A stretch of 64,000 nucleotides of DNA from Cytobacillus citreus (GCF_018343665.1 NZ_JAGYPM010000006.1:62001-126000), one strand, 5' to 3'; shown: positions 35,505 through 43,907, counted from the first letter of the stretch. Notes: generated by a model from the letters alone, not told the origin. A program made the numbers and translations.

Positions 35505-35846
35505 TTACTTTTTTCCCAATCGCTTCATGATACTCTGATTCAAATCTTCACGATACTTGGCGATATAGGTTCTAGCGTTTGCCACTAGTTCGTCGGCAAA
35601 GGACGCCACGTCGTCCCCAGTGATTTCCAGCACTTGTCTACCTTCCGCCGCACCGGCTTCGAACAACTCGATTAATTCATACTGCATGTGCAGCATATCC
35701 ATCCCGTTGCCCGCTGCGAAATTCCACATGTAGTTTTGAATTTTCTTAAATACAAACTGGTAGTCCTCTGGCAGGGCTTCAACCCGTGCCATCATCATTT
35801 TGTACTCTTTTTTATCACCAATCATTTTTTTGAACATTTCCATCAT
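35505..35846 (-). CDS. DUF1048 protein
   Basis: A 113-residue all-helical cytoplasmic protein (YKMMMARVEALPEDYQFVFK, DMLHMQYELIELFEAGAAEG, ITGDDVASFADELV). DUF1048 genes typically accompany PadR regulators and ABC exporters, as here. AGGAAAG precedes the ATG. Its biochemical role is not known; it may modulate the regulator or transporter. Confidence 0.85.
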   Translation of the reverse strand: MMEMFKKMIGDKKEYKMMMARVEALPEDYQFVFKKIQNYMWNFAAGNGMDMLHMQYELIELFEAGAAEGRQVLEITGDDVASFADELVANARTYIAKYREDLNQSIMKRLGKK

Positions 35847-35917
35847 GTTATCTTTCCTCCTTTTTTATACAGCTGAACAAGACACTCCAAAAATATCGGA
35901 CGGAATATCTTATGTAG

Positions 35918-36238
35918 CTAAATTGACTTTAAGACGTTGATTTTTGATGATACAAAGTCCCATTTTTTCCAAAACAATTCAAGTTCCTGGCGGCCAGCCT
36001 CATTAAGTGAGTAAAACTTGCGGGGCGGCCCCATATCTGACGGTTTCTTTTCGATATTCACAAGTTCTTTCTTTTCTAATCGCACAAGGATGGTGTAGAC
36101 CGTCCCTTCCACGACTTCGGTAAACCCAAGCTCGTTCAGGCGGCGGGTAATCTCGTATCCATAGGTTTCATGGCGGCTGATGATTTCCAGCACGCAGCCC
36201 TCCAGCGAACCCTTCAGCATTTCAGTTAAATTTTCCAT
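35918..36238 (-). CDS. PadR-family transcriptional regulator
   Basis: A 106-residue winged-helix repressor: LKGSLEGCVLEIISRHETYG, then YEITRRLNELGFTEVVEGTV, YTILVRLEKK and the SDMGPPRKFYSLNEAG wing, all typical of PadR. It heads the padR-DUF1048-ABC set on the minus strand. Inverted repeats of TACTGAATAGC just upstream are its likely autoregulatory operator. The ligand is presumably the exported compound. Confidence 0.9.
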   Translation of the reverse strand: MENLTEMLKGSLEGCVLEIISRHETYGYEITRRLNELGFTEVVEGTVYTILVRLEKKELVNIEKKPSDMGPPRKFYSLNEAGRQELELFWKKWDFVSSKINVLKSI

Positions 36239-36310
36239 GTTCAGAGTCTCCTTTACCCTCCTATTTTGTCTGACTTATATTCAGTACAACATAGTACTAA
36301 GGGAAATTTT

Positions 36311-36345
36311 TACTGAATAGCTTTTGGGAATTACGCTATTCAGTA
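36311..36345 (-). promoter_or_regulatory. PadR operator, perfect 11-bp inverted repeat
   Basis: TACTGAATAGC (36311-36321) and GCTATTCAGTA (36335-36345) with a 13-bp spacer, about 75 bp upstream of padR. A further CTATTCAGTG occurs near 36423. The half-site is shared with 35437-35496. Confidence 0.6.
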
Positions 36346-36656
36346 TTGCTTATTACAAGTACATTGTATAACCGAGTAGAAAGGAAGTCAACTATTTTTC
36401 TTAAAAATATTTTTGCAACCTCACTATTCAGTGGTGTTGGTATCCAGTGTAACTTACTACAAGTATATCGTAACACGCAGTAGAAGTACTGTCAACTGGA
36501 TTTTCTAATTATTTTTAAAACCATCTATCCCCATTGGATACAGCCGATTTTCTTTATGGAGCTTTTACTTCCTCCTATGCTTCTTTCACATGATTACACC
36601 GCGAATCATTCCCATCCAGCAGCTATACATGTAAATATGGCAATTCTATCCCTCCA

Positions 36657-36788
36657 TTATTTTTCGATTTTTTTATTCACTACTTGCTCATTAACTTTTT
36701 TAAGTAAAAAGCCGTCTTCTGTTTCAATGAGTATAATTTGGTCTCCGATTGAAACATTTAATTGTTCTAGATAATGGGTAGCTTTTGT
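36657..36788 (-). pseudogene. AbrB/MazE-type antitoxin remnant
   Basis: A start-less minus frame reads TKATHYLEQLNVSIGDQIIL, then IETEDGFLLKKVNEQ and stops. YLE-LN-S-GD-I-L is the AbrB/SpoVT swapped-hairpin signature of antitoxins paired with Doc-type toxins. GGAGGGATAG follows, as if for a partner gene, but that frame stops after six codons. Both partners of a toxin-antitoxin pair seem lost. Confidence 0.55.
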
Positions 36789-36822
36789 TTAAGAAGGAAA
36801 TTAAATATTATTGGTTAGAAAA

Positions 36823-36855
36823 AAAGGAATGTCTCCAAAATTGAGACATTCCTTT
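36823..36855. terminator. Hairpin, 13-bp perfect stem
   Basis: AAAGGAATGTCTC pairs with GAGACATTCCTTT around 7 nt, with A and T runs outside. Its associated gene is gone or is the antitoxin remnant. Confidence 0.6.
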
Positions 36856-36973
36856 AGATTTATCTAGAGTACAACTTACTTTCAATCAGACAATAATTTG
36901 CAGAGATTACATAGTAAAGTTGATTAATTTGGAAAGCGAATTGCTAACAATTGCCCTTTAACTATTGAAACTA

Positions 36974-37258
36974 TTAATTTCGGGTATATTTGAGTGGAAT
37001 GAGTTCTTCAATCTTAGTTTTGACTAACTCTCCATTCTCTTCTATTAACACAAAACAATCTGGTGCATAGTCTGAAATCAACTCCCTACACATACCACAA
37101 GGACTTACTACTCGAATACTTCTATCTACTGCATCAGAATAAGGGTGTCTAACAGCTACAATCGTGTCAAAATCCTTTTGTCCATTCGAAATCGCACTAC
37201 CAATCGCAATGGCTTCTGCACAAACCGTTACTCGTCCTATTTACGCTTCAATATGTAC
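36974..37258 (-). pseudogene. Cytidine deaminase-like (blasticidin-S deaminase type), truncated with a nonsense codon
   Basis: The minus strand reads VHIEA, a TAA, then IGRVTVCAEAIAIGSAIS, then VVSPCGMCRELISDYAPDCF and LIEENGELVKT to the stop. It keeps the zinc motifs C-A-E and P-C-x-x-C of the cytidine deaminase fold. The first ~50 residues are missing because a Tn7-like end (37263-37286) abuts the break; a stop replaces the usual Asn after H-I-E-A. Confidence 0.75.
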
Positions 37259-37262
37259 TGCC

Positions 37263-37286
37263 GAACAACTTTATTGTCACTCTACA
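37263..37286 (-). mobile_element. Solo Tn7-like terminus, family 2
   Basis: Read on the minus strand: TGTAGAGTGACAATAAAG then TTGTTC. It matches the terminus at 15979 (TGTCGAGTGACAATAAAGTT) in 17 of the first 18 positions by eye. It sits exactly at the truncation of the deaminase gene. Confidence 0.55.
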
Positions 37287-37305
37287 CTAATATGCGGTAT
37301 AAGAG

Positions 37306-37491
37306 ATGCACGTAAGCAAAAAACAAGTGATGAGATTTGACCCTAGAAATAAGAGATTGAGAAAGTTTTACGACAAAAAACGAGAAGAAGGAAAATCTTT
37401 TAGAGTAGCAATAATTCCTTGTGCGAATAAGCTCTTTCATTGGATCTATGCACTATTAAAAAGTAGAACAACTTTCCAAAATATGGTTTAG
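37306..37491 (+). pseudogene. IS110-family transposase C-terminal remnant
   Basis: LRKFYDKKREEGKSFRVAII, then ANKLFHWIYALLKSRTTFQN is the conserved C-terminus of IS110/IS116/IS902 transposases (YY-KK-EGK..RVA...K..H.I..LL). All upstream domains are missing. Confidence 0.7.
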
Positions 37492-37728
37492 AAATCATAT
37501 CTAAGTAAATAAAACAAAACCTTCCAATTAGATTAAGGAAGGTTATTTAGCATACTCATTTTTAGTATATCATGTAGGTTTTATATTTTTTATTGAAAAA
37601 TGTTGACAATCTATTAGCTGGTTTTGTGGAAGATGAGTATAACACTCCAAAAAATGAGTGAAAAGTTGTCAAAAATAATTTTAAGCTAGAATGTAATGCG
37701 CTATTTGTCGCTGATTGACTGATAAAAA

Positions 37729-37765
37729 TAAGGGTACCAATCATTATCCGATTGGTACCCTTATT
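37729..37765 (-). terminator. Terminator of the secreted-protein gene
   Basis: AAGGGTACCAATC pairs perfectly with GATTGGTACCCTT; on the minus strand TATTTTTATC follows. It lies 65 bp after the stop of the 569-residue gene. A weaker CCTTCC/GGAAGG hairpin lies near 37523. Confidence 0.8.
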
Positions 37766-37827
37766 CTATGTGATATTTATTGTTTTTCCCTAAAACTAAA
37801 TTCTGACCTATCAGGAAAAACCTTCAA

Positions 37828-39537
37828 TTACTGAATAATTTTATTTCCTTCAACCTTATACGTTTTTATAGCGTATGTTGGTAGTTTTGAAGAATATAAT
37901 TCTTCGACTGAAATAATAACTAATTTCCCATTTTGATAAAATACGTTTTGGATATCTCCGCTCATTACATAATGCTTTTCTCTTTCCATTGTTTTGTAAT
38001 TGTAAACATCTAGATTTTTTCCATAACTTGTATAGAAGAATCCTTCATTCATGTTAAAGGTGATTTGTTCAAAAGGAAAATATAGTTTTGTTAGGTACTT
38101 CATATTCATTGCCTTGGCATCAGAAGCAATCATAATGACACCAGAACCGTTAAAAATATATTTTCCATCAGGAGAAATAGTCATATTTGTATTAAGCTGG
38201 TAATCACCATGGTAAGGTGAGTCGTATCCTGTTGTTATTTTACCATCTACAATTAAGTGGCATTCAACATCTCTTGGACTTACAGTCGTATCAATGACAT
38301 AGAGCTTATCTAAACTTGGGTGCATTTCTAAAAAACTCTTATGGTAAACTGAGCCGCTCTTTGATGTTTCAAGTAGAGTTTCTCTTGAATATCCTTTAAT
38401 ATTTGTCCATTGTCCTGAACCACTTGATACATAAATAGACTTTCCATCTGCAACAATATCAAATGGATCGATATCAATATTAAACTGTTCTGCTAATGTA
38501 AAAGTAGCAGTATCAATAATGGCAATGGCTCCTTCTTGATATTCTTTCCACCAATAAGGACTATGTGTACCTTTCAATAAGGCGACATAAAGCTCATTAT
38601 TGTAAAAATAAATTCTTTCGGGAATTAAGTTCATTGTAAGCCGCTGAACTTTACCAGTTTCATAGTTGATTTCTAGAACATCTTTATTTTCATTTAACGC
38701 ATAAATAATAGGCTGTGATGGATGTATAACAGCCTCCCGAATTAAATCAGATAAATACAAGAACGATTTATCTAGCAGACTGTCTCCTTGAATGGTCTTT
38801 TTAGCCTCATCTAATTTTGTATGTAATAGTTGTCTAGCTTTTTCATCATGTATTTTATTAACAGTTGATTCAATTTCCTTAACGGTCAAAAGTAATTCTT
38901 CCTTGTTTTTATTATTAGCAATAGATTGATGCAGTTGGTCTATTTCCATTTTTACACTTATGACAGATTTTGTAGATTGTATAGCTTTTTCCCCTGGACT
39001 TTTATATTTGTCTATTATCGCATCTCTTGTTGACTTACCATATACACGATATAGTAATATCGCTTGCTTCCTAATCTCACTAGATAAATCATGATAAGCC
39101 TTTTCGGTTTGATCACTTAGCGGATTCAATCCATACGCTTCATAAAAGTCATTTGTTTTATACATGATCTTTTTTCCGGACATTATAGCGTCAATATAAG
39201 CCATAGACCTATTAAAATGAATGTCTACGTTGCTCTCCATTCTTTTAGTTAATTTAACTTTTTCCTGAGCTGGAAGACTTTTGATTGCATTGTATGCTAA
39301 TTGTCTAGCATGTTTTGTAGTATTATATAAATCCATATTCGGTAATGTAACAGGATCTGAATACTTTATTTTTCTATGCTCTAAAGAAATTTCCCATTTT
39401 AATACTGTTGCAGCATTCTCAGCTTTTTGAACCAGCTTCTCTGCTTCTGACAGGGAAGTAGCATTGCTTTTACTAGGCATTATCATAATAACAACAGCTA
39501 AAATAATGACTGTCGATAAAAAATTCCATTTCTTCAC
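37828..39537 (-). CDS. Secreted protein with SbsC-like helical domain and beta-propeller-like half
   Basis: A 569-residue exported protein. Residues 1-26 form a signal peptide (TVIILAVVIMIMPSKSNA). Residues about 30-250 are long charged helices (KLVQKAENAATVLKWEISLE, ERKIKYSD-like start) resembling the SbsC S-layer-type helical domain. Residues about 265-560 carry repeated beta motifs such as VLEINYETGKVQRL, DIVADGKSIYVSSGSG, TISPDGKYIFNGSG, consistent with a YVTN/SMP-30-like propeller. No anchoring motif is visible. It may be a cell-surface binding protein. The domain assignment is from pattern memory. Confidence 0.6.
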   Translation of the reverse strand: MKKWNFLSTVIILAVVIMIMPSKSNATSLSEAEKLVQKAENAATVLKWEISLEHRKIKYSDPVTLPNMDLYNTTKHARQLAYNAIKSLPAQEKVKLTKRMESNVDIHFNRSMAYIDAIMSGKKIMYKTNDFYEAYGLNPLSDQTEKAYHDLSSEIRKQAILLYRVYGKSTRDAIIDKYKSPGEKAIQSTKSVISVKMEIDQLHQSIANNKNKEELLLTVKEIESTVNKIHDEKARQLLHTKLDEAKKTIQGDSLLDKSFLYLSDLIREAVIHPSQPIIYALNENKDVLEINYETGKVQRLTMNLIPERIYFYNNELYVALLKGTHSPYWWKEYQEGAIAIIDTATFTLAEQFNIDIDPFDIVADGKSIYVSSGSGQWTNIKGYSRETLLETSKSGSVYHKSFLEMHPSLDKLYVIDTTVSPRDVECHLIVDGKITTGYDSPYHGDYQLNTNMTISPDGKYIFNGSGVIMIASDAKAMNMKYLTKLYFPFEQITFNMNEGFFYTSYGKNLDVYNYKTMEREKHYVMSGDIQNVFYQNGKLVIISVEELYSSKLPTYAIKTYKVEGNKIIQ

Positions 39538-39731
39538 TTAATTGCTCTCCTTATCCTATTAAGAATCTTGAAAAAACTATATCTTATCTATTCTAATAGA
39601 TTTGGGTAGAGATGTATAATGGTAAAAAGTTCTAGTCTGAAACAGAATACATGCTTATTTTTTATATTTATTTAAATTAAATTATGATAATTTGTAAAAA
39701 AGTTCGGTAACTAATAAAAATGATTGATAAA

Positions 39732-39788
39732 TTAAAACAAAGTTTGATAAAAATCTATTGTTGACACATAAAAATCTTTGTCCATCAT
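39732..39788 (-). pseudogene. MDKxFYVST start stub (copy 1)
   Basis: GCAGGAGGAA immediately precedes ATGATGGACAAAG; the frame gives MMDKDFYVSTIDFYQTLF and stops. A second copy at 50770-50829 starts MDKEFYVSTC. Conserved start and ribosome site with diverging tails suggests the 5' ends of a deleted gene near Tn7-like ends. Confidence 0.3.
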
Positions 39789-39831
39789 TTCCTCCTGCTT
39801 TTCCCCCAAAAATTTTTAAAACGACAACACA

Positions 39832-39985
39832 TGTAGCTTTAAAATAAAGTTTGATCAAAAATACCACGAAAACCCAGATTTTACGATAAATAAAAAGAAT
39901 CCATTTTGAAAAAAGATTGATCAAAATGGATTCTTACCCAGCAGATTAAGTTTAGTTTTTATAAAAAAGTTTAATCACTTTCGAG
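39832..39985 (+). mobile_element. Solo Tn7-like end, family 1
   Basis: It begins TGTAGCTTTAAAATAAAG and continues with three spaced AAAG-TTGATCAAA-type sites (39845, 39909, 39966). The middle site is the loop of a perfect 14-bp hairpin, AAGAATCCATTTTG (39895-39908) with CAAAATGGATTCTT (39922-39935). Confidence 0.55.
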
Positions 39986-40088
39986 GTGCCTAAAGTTTAT
40001 TTCGACTTGGCTTATAAATGATATAGTGACCCCTATTACGTAGCGTGAGGGTCAAGCATTTATCTTTTTTTAAGCATCGCGACATTAT

Positions 40089-41279
40089 TCAAAACATCGC
40101 CTCTTTTTTATAAAGTAAGGGTAAGCTTATTAAAAGCATAACAATCCCTAGTGCTAAAAAATATAGTGGCATCGCAAGGACTGTTCCGTTATGGAAAACG
40201 CTCATACCATAGATTGTAGCGCTGACAAGTAAATAATAACCTAAGCTAAATATCGCACCCGCAGAACCAATGACGTCTTGAAAGTCAATGAGCGCTAAGC
40301 TTAAACAGTTTGGTAAAGCGGTACCTGTACCAAATAAAATAATGAACACACTAACAATCATGGTCGGCATTTGTAATGAAATCGGTAAAAAATGTACCGA
40401 TGTAGCGAGCAATGTACCGATGAGCATAATGGCTAACCCGCGTACGATAATCTTCTCAGGTTTTGTGTGGCTAACGAGTCGTTTAGAAGCAACCGCACCT
40501 GCGATAGAAGCGAGCGCAACGATAATGCCTAAAAAACCATACATCGCACTTGTTAGTGTAAAGTATTGCGTAAAAATAAATGGTGCTTCGGTATAAAAGC
40601 TAAATAATACACCGTTAATACCGCCAATTAATACGCCGTAGCGCCATAGACGCGCATTTGTAATCATGCGCTTTACTATTGGTAGTAGAGGCTTCATTTC
40701 AATTGTAGCAAGCGCTGTTTCAGGTAAGCGTAAAAACGCATAGCAAAATACAATAACGCTCATAGCGACTAACACCAAAAATACGACTTTAAAGCCAAAA
40801 TAATAATCGGTAAAGCCACCGATTAACGGGCCAATGGCAGGTGTGAAGGCAAGGGCAGCTGAAATTTGAGCAAACAATTTATGACGCTCAACGCCAGAAA
40901 AGCTTTCACGCAAAATCGTTTGTGTCACGACAGAGCCAACACTTGCACCAAACGCTTGAATAAAGCGAGCGACTAATAAAACCACCATTTCATTTGCTAC
41001 TAAACAAAGTACGTTACCAACAAAATATAAAAACAGCCCATAAAGCATTGCCTTGCGACGACCGATTTTATCGGATAAACGCCCAAAGAAAAATACCCCG
41101 AAGGCAAAAGCGATAAAGTACACACTCATCGTTAGCTGTGCATCACTCATAGAAGTTTCAAACGCTTCTGCGATAGAAGGTAATGATGGGCTAAAAATGG
41201 TTTCACTAATTTGTGGGAAGCCTACTAATACAATTAGTAATAATAAGCTAGGTGTTTTGTTTCCGATGTTTTTCTTCAA
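40089..41279 (-). CDS. Bcr/CflA-type MFS drug exporter
   Basis: A 396-residue, 12-helix drug:proton antiporter. The motif FGRLSDKIGRRKAMLYG (loop 2-3, about 65-81) is MFS motif A. The N-terminal SPSLPSIAEAFETS and helix 5 motif AFTPAIGPLIGGF (motif C) are typical of the 12-TM Bcr/CflA group. It probably begins at TTG 41279, with GAGAGG 6 bp upstream. A 27-codon leader peptide ends 12 bp before it, suggesting translational attenuation. Confidence 0.88.
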   Translation of the reverse strand: MKKNIGNKTPSLLLLIVLVGFPQISETIFSPSLPSIAEAFETSMSDAQLTMSVYFIAFAFGVFFFGRLSDKIGRRKAMLYGLFLYFVGNVLCLVANEMVVLLVARFIQAFGASVGSVVTQTILRESFSGVERHKLFAQISAALAFTPAIGPLIGGFTDYYFGFKVVFLVLVAMSVIVFCYAFLRLPETALATIEMKPLLPIVKRMITNARLWRYGVLIGGINGVLFSFYTEAPFIFTQYFTLTSAMYGFLGIIVALASIAGAVASKRLVSHTKPEKIIVRGLAIMLIGTLLATSVHFLPISLQMPTMIVSVFIILFGTGTALPNCLSLALIDFQDVIGSAGAIFSLGYYLLVSATIYGMSVFHNGTVLAMPLYFLALGIVMLLISLPLLYKKEAMF

Positions 41280-41291
41280 AATAATCCTCTC

Positions 41292-41375
41292 CTAGATAAT
41301 TATAGGTTTGAAAGAAAAACATCGTAGCTTGGGAAATGGTGGCTTCACGAGTTTAATTTTTTCTAAATTACTCAT
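41292..41375 (-). CDS. Leader peptide upstream of the drug exporter
   Basis: A 27-residue frame (MSNLEKIKLVKPPFPKLRCF and seven more) with GGAAGTG before its ATG. Its stop codon (TAG) directly adjoins the exporter's GGAGAGG site. It includes a Pro-Pro-Phe-Pro run that could pause ribosomes. Inducible exporters often carry such leaders. No convincing alternative hairpin was resolved by eye. Confidence 0.45.
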   Translation of the reverse strand: MSNLEKIKLVKPPFPKLRCFSFKPIII

Positions 41376-41585
41376 GAATTCACTTCCTTCCAATTAAAAA
41401 TACATAAAAAATTATACCATCTAAAGGAAACTTTTTTCATGCATTTATTTTTATAAAAATCTTTTTTCTCATGTAGTTGAATAATTAAAAGGTATTCTCA
41501 CCCCCTTGCCATTCCTGCCTTTTTTCGCTATTTTTCTTATGCTTCCTTCTATAAAACCTTGATTTACCAAGCTATTTCACGCTTT

Positions 41586-41603
41586 TAATCAAACGTTTGA
41601 TTA
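41586..41603. repeat. Second copy of the TAATCAAACGTTTGATTA palindrome
   Basis: The same 18-bp perfect palindrome as at 3379-3396, again preceded by GCTTT. Such sites are typical operators of TetR-family repressors, but no such gene is nearby. Confidence 0.55.
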
Positions 41604-41786
41604 GATTTAGATGACGTACCAACAGTACGCTTTCCCACTTTTTTTCGAGCTTTTTTGCCTTATAAAACAAAAAACACGAGGAAAACTGGAGGGTTTCTCC
41701 AATTTTCACTCGTGTTAGGAAACAATTAATTTTACCTACAGTACATAATATTTTGCTACGGAACAGTTCTAATTTCCGATAACAAA

Positions 41787-41935
41787 AGTGTTGGTTTGGA
41801 ATAAAGTTTGTTCAAAAATGTTTTGCAAACCCTTATTTAGTGAGAACCAAAAAGAATCCATTTTGAAAAAAGATGTGCTATTTCACAAAAAGCGGTGATG
41901 AATCACTTAAAAAAGTTTGTTCTTCTAAATAAAAC
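41787..41935 (+). mobile_element. Decayed Tn7-like end, family 1
   Basis: TGTTGGTTTGGAATAAAG begins it; AAGAATCCATTTTGAAAAAA is then shared with the copies at 15618 and 39895, but the right arm of that hairpin is lost, and the last site reads AAAAAAGTTTGTTC. Confidence 0.45.
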
Positions 41936-42074
41936 ATCAAAAATCAAGTCTTTCATGCATTTGTAGATTCATATAATAAGCGATTCCTGCTTTCATCATA
42001 CTCTATTAGCTATTCTATACAAATATTAAATACAAAAAAGAGTACCGTCCGTAATAGACGATACCCCTTTAGCT

Positions 42075-42650
42075 TCATTTCTTGCTATGACTTCTTATAA
42101 TAAAAGCGGATGCGATGATACCTCCGATTAATCCATCAATCATATCAAACATCGTATCATCATGATCTCGACCTTGTGCTGTGAAATGAAACAGTTTATC
42201 ACCAGCAAATTCAAGAAGTTCCCATGCTCCTGCGATTGCTAGCGCAAATAAAATAATATACAACCCAATAAAGAACTTAGGAAGCTGATTAATAATAGTT
42301 TTTCCTACTAATAGCCCCATTATGATCCATGCTCCACATCCAATCCATATCCCTGAAGTTAAATGCAGAAAATCATCAAAATGAGGAATGCTATAAAATC
42401 CACCAAACGTTCCCAATCCTACAGCAATAAAAATAAACACATATGTCATTCCGGCAAAGAAATCTGGAAATGCATAACGTGACTTTTTTTGCCAAATACC
42501 AATTGCAATTAAGCTAACTATCGTTAACAATCCCATGAAAGCCTTCGTTCCTCTACCATCAAACAACATATATGCACTCCATACCGCAATAATGATAAAG
42601 ACTGCCCACCAAATCATTCTAACTATATTACTTGCTTTTTTACTTTCCAT
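42075..42650 (-). CDS. DUF2238-like membrane protein
   Basis: A 191-residue protein with about six helices. PHFDDFLHLTSGIWIGCGAW followed by AWELLEFAGDKLF and the acidic DHDDTMFDMIDGLIGG stretch matches the DUF2238 family, where His/Asp/Glu residues line the membrane surface. It stands alone. The function is unknown; a membrane-bound hydrolase or metal protein is possible. Confidence 0.65.
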   Translation of the reverse strand: MESKKASNIVRMIWWAVFIIIAVWSAYMLFDGRGTKAFMGLLTIVSLIAIGIWQKKSRYAFPDFFAGMTYVFIFIAVGLGTFGGFYSIPHFDDFLHLTSGIWIGCGAWIIMGLLVGKTIINQLPKFFIGLYIILFALAIAGAWELLEFAGDKLFHFTAQGRDHDDTMFDMIDGLIGGIIASAFIIRSHSKK

Positions 42651-42835
42651 TCTAATATCCTTTCCCTCACCTATATTTCATTTGTATAAAAACAACACAA
42701 TGAATGTTCTCAAAACTAATAAATTATTATATTAAAAAAGTATCATACTATTAGCAGTTAAGCTAAGTAAAAAATTATATAATCGTCCAAAAGCATTATT
42801 TACCCTTTACTTTTATCTTCAACTTGCTTCCGCAA

Positions 42836-42864
42836 AAAAAGAGAACATCGCTCTGTTCTCTTCC
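42836..42864 (-). terminator. Terminator
   Basis: AAGAGAAC pairs with GTTCTCTT; on the minus strand seven Ts follow. It lies 90 bp after the stop of the TnsA-like stub. Confidence 0.7.
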
Positions 42865-42953
42865 TTGAAAATAATAAATATTAAACTGATGACTTAGCTT
42901 TACACTTAACTGATCACAACCAGACTTTTTTATTTAAGTACATACTTTATTGT

Positions 42954-43055
42954 TTAAGGACAATATTTTTTAGATGTGTACACTGCCCCACTGCCAGTTC
43001 CTCGACCCTCTTTAATCCACTTATCAATTTTAGATGTTCTTTTTCTTTTCGACAC
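42954..43055 (-). pseudogene. TnsA-like N-terminal stub (copy 3)
   Basis: From a GTG start it reads SKRKRTSKIDKWIKEGRGTG, then SGAVY and stops 8 residues later. This is the best of the three matches to the N-terminus of Bacillus Tn7-like TnsA (KRKRTS-IEK-IKEG-G-G-G-Y). The endonuclease domain is lost. Confidence 0.55.
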
Positions 43056-43057
43056 AA

Positions 43058-43125
43058 AAACACCCCTTTAGATAATCATATCCAAAGGGGTGAAACGGTC
43101 CAACTTTTCAAAAAATGGCATGACA
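43058..43125. mobile_element. Tn7-like right end next to the tnsA stub
   Basis: ACACCCCTTT/AAAGGGGT hairpin, then CAACTTTTC, ending GGCATGACA; read from the right the terminus is TGTCATGCC. A TGT-starting end about 70 bp from tnsA fits Tn7-like organisation. Confidence 0.45.
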
Positions 43126-43129
43126 CCCT

Positions 43130-43440
43130 CGTATTGACCTAAAAAATGTTGAGCGACAGGATCATAGTATTGAATATAATGCTTCATTATCTTGTTAAAA
43201 TTCTTTTCTGTAAGTTCTTCATTTCTATGTTTGTGATGATACAAACAATTAGCCTCGATAGAATGTAATAAAAAATGTAAGGGATAATGCTTAGGTGCTT
43301 TCTACCTTCAAGTACCTCATGTATTAGATTTGAAACTAATACTGAGTAGTCTCTAGGATTATATTTTTTTAACATCGATTGAGCTGCTCTCTAAACTCAT
43401 CTGCCTCGTGTTTGATTCGGTAATCTATATTCTTCATTAT
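43130..43440 (-). pseudogene. Frameshifted gene, unrecognised
   Basis: Pieces in different minus frames read MKNIDYRIKHEADEFREQLN, then KKYNPRDYSVLVSNLIHEVL, then HYPLHFLLHSIEANCLYHHK and NFNKIMKHYIQYYDPVAQHF. Joined, they would make a protein of about 100 residues with a His-rich middle. At least two frameshifts are needed. No family is recognised. Confidence 0.5.
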
Positions 43441-43464
43441 TTACTCCTTGTCAGAAACAATAAA

Positions 43465-43758
43465 TTATAATTTATATGCTTTTTGGATAGGTTCATTACG
43501 AAGACTTATAATTCCCTTTCCATTCTGTTCTGAAATTAAAATATATGGTCAATTCAGATAGATATAATCCATGCTAACATTTAATTCACCAGTAAGTTGA
43601 TTACTACTAGTAGCTTCCTCGATTGAAAAGTTTTTTAATTTTTCAGTGATAGAAAAAATATCAAGAACACGTTGTCCTTTTAAATAAAAACCATCTGGTC
43701 GATTTTCAAATATTATACTTTCACGCTCAGTTTCAATCACAAAATGATTTTGTAACAT
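43465..43758 (-). CDS. Small protein with an in-frame TGA
   Basis: The frame starts MLQNHFVIETERESIIFENR and reaches MDYIYLN, a TGA at 43549-43551, then PYILISEQNGKGIISLRNEP to TAA at 43465. Without the TGA it would be about 97 residues and read as one even beta-rich protein, so the gene is probably inactivated by the TGA (or truncated to 69 residues). No family is recognised. There is no selenocysteine context that I can see. Confidence 0.45.
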
Positions 43759-43850
43759 TCTTTAAAACCTTTTTCCCTGGCTAATCAAGCAACTGGATGT
43801 TTAATTGTAAACCACCTATCTGCTAAAGATTCCCCCCCCTGTGTTATCGT

Positions 43851-43881
43851 AATTCAACAATAGCGCCCTTTAACGGAATAA
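43851..43881. repeat. Boundary palindrome, core GCGCCC 43863-43868
   Basis: TTCAACAATA-GCGCCC-TTTAACGGAATAA. Simple form of the repeated element TTCnACAATC-(TG)(GC)GCCC-GATTGTnGAA; 27 bp beyond the 3' end of the HAD gene. Confidence 0.6.
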
Positions 43882-43907
43882 CATCTGCGCTTCTATCCGT
43901 TAGTTTA

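Larger units (their letters stand above)
41376..42074. other. Gene-free stretch with palindrome, hairpin and a decayed Tn7-like end
   Basis: It contains the TAATCAAACGTTTGATTA palindrome (41586-41603), an ACACGAG/CTCGTGT hairpin with extra inner pairing (41674-41715), and the decayed end at 41787-41935. No gene is seen. The TTTTTCGAGC pyrimidine-rich text near 41641 recurs near 51160. Confidence 0.55.

Noticed and set aside
9548..43090. CRISPR array from the repeated CCCCTTT hairpins
   Set aside because: Copies are kilobases apart and not regularly spaced; no cas gene is present.
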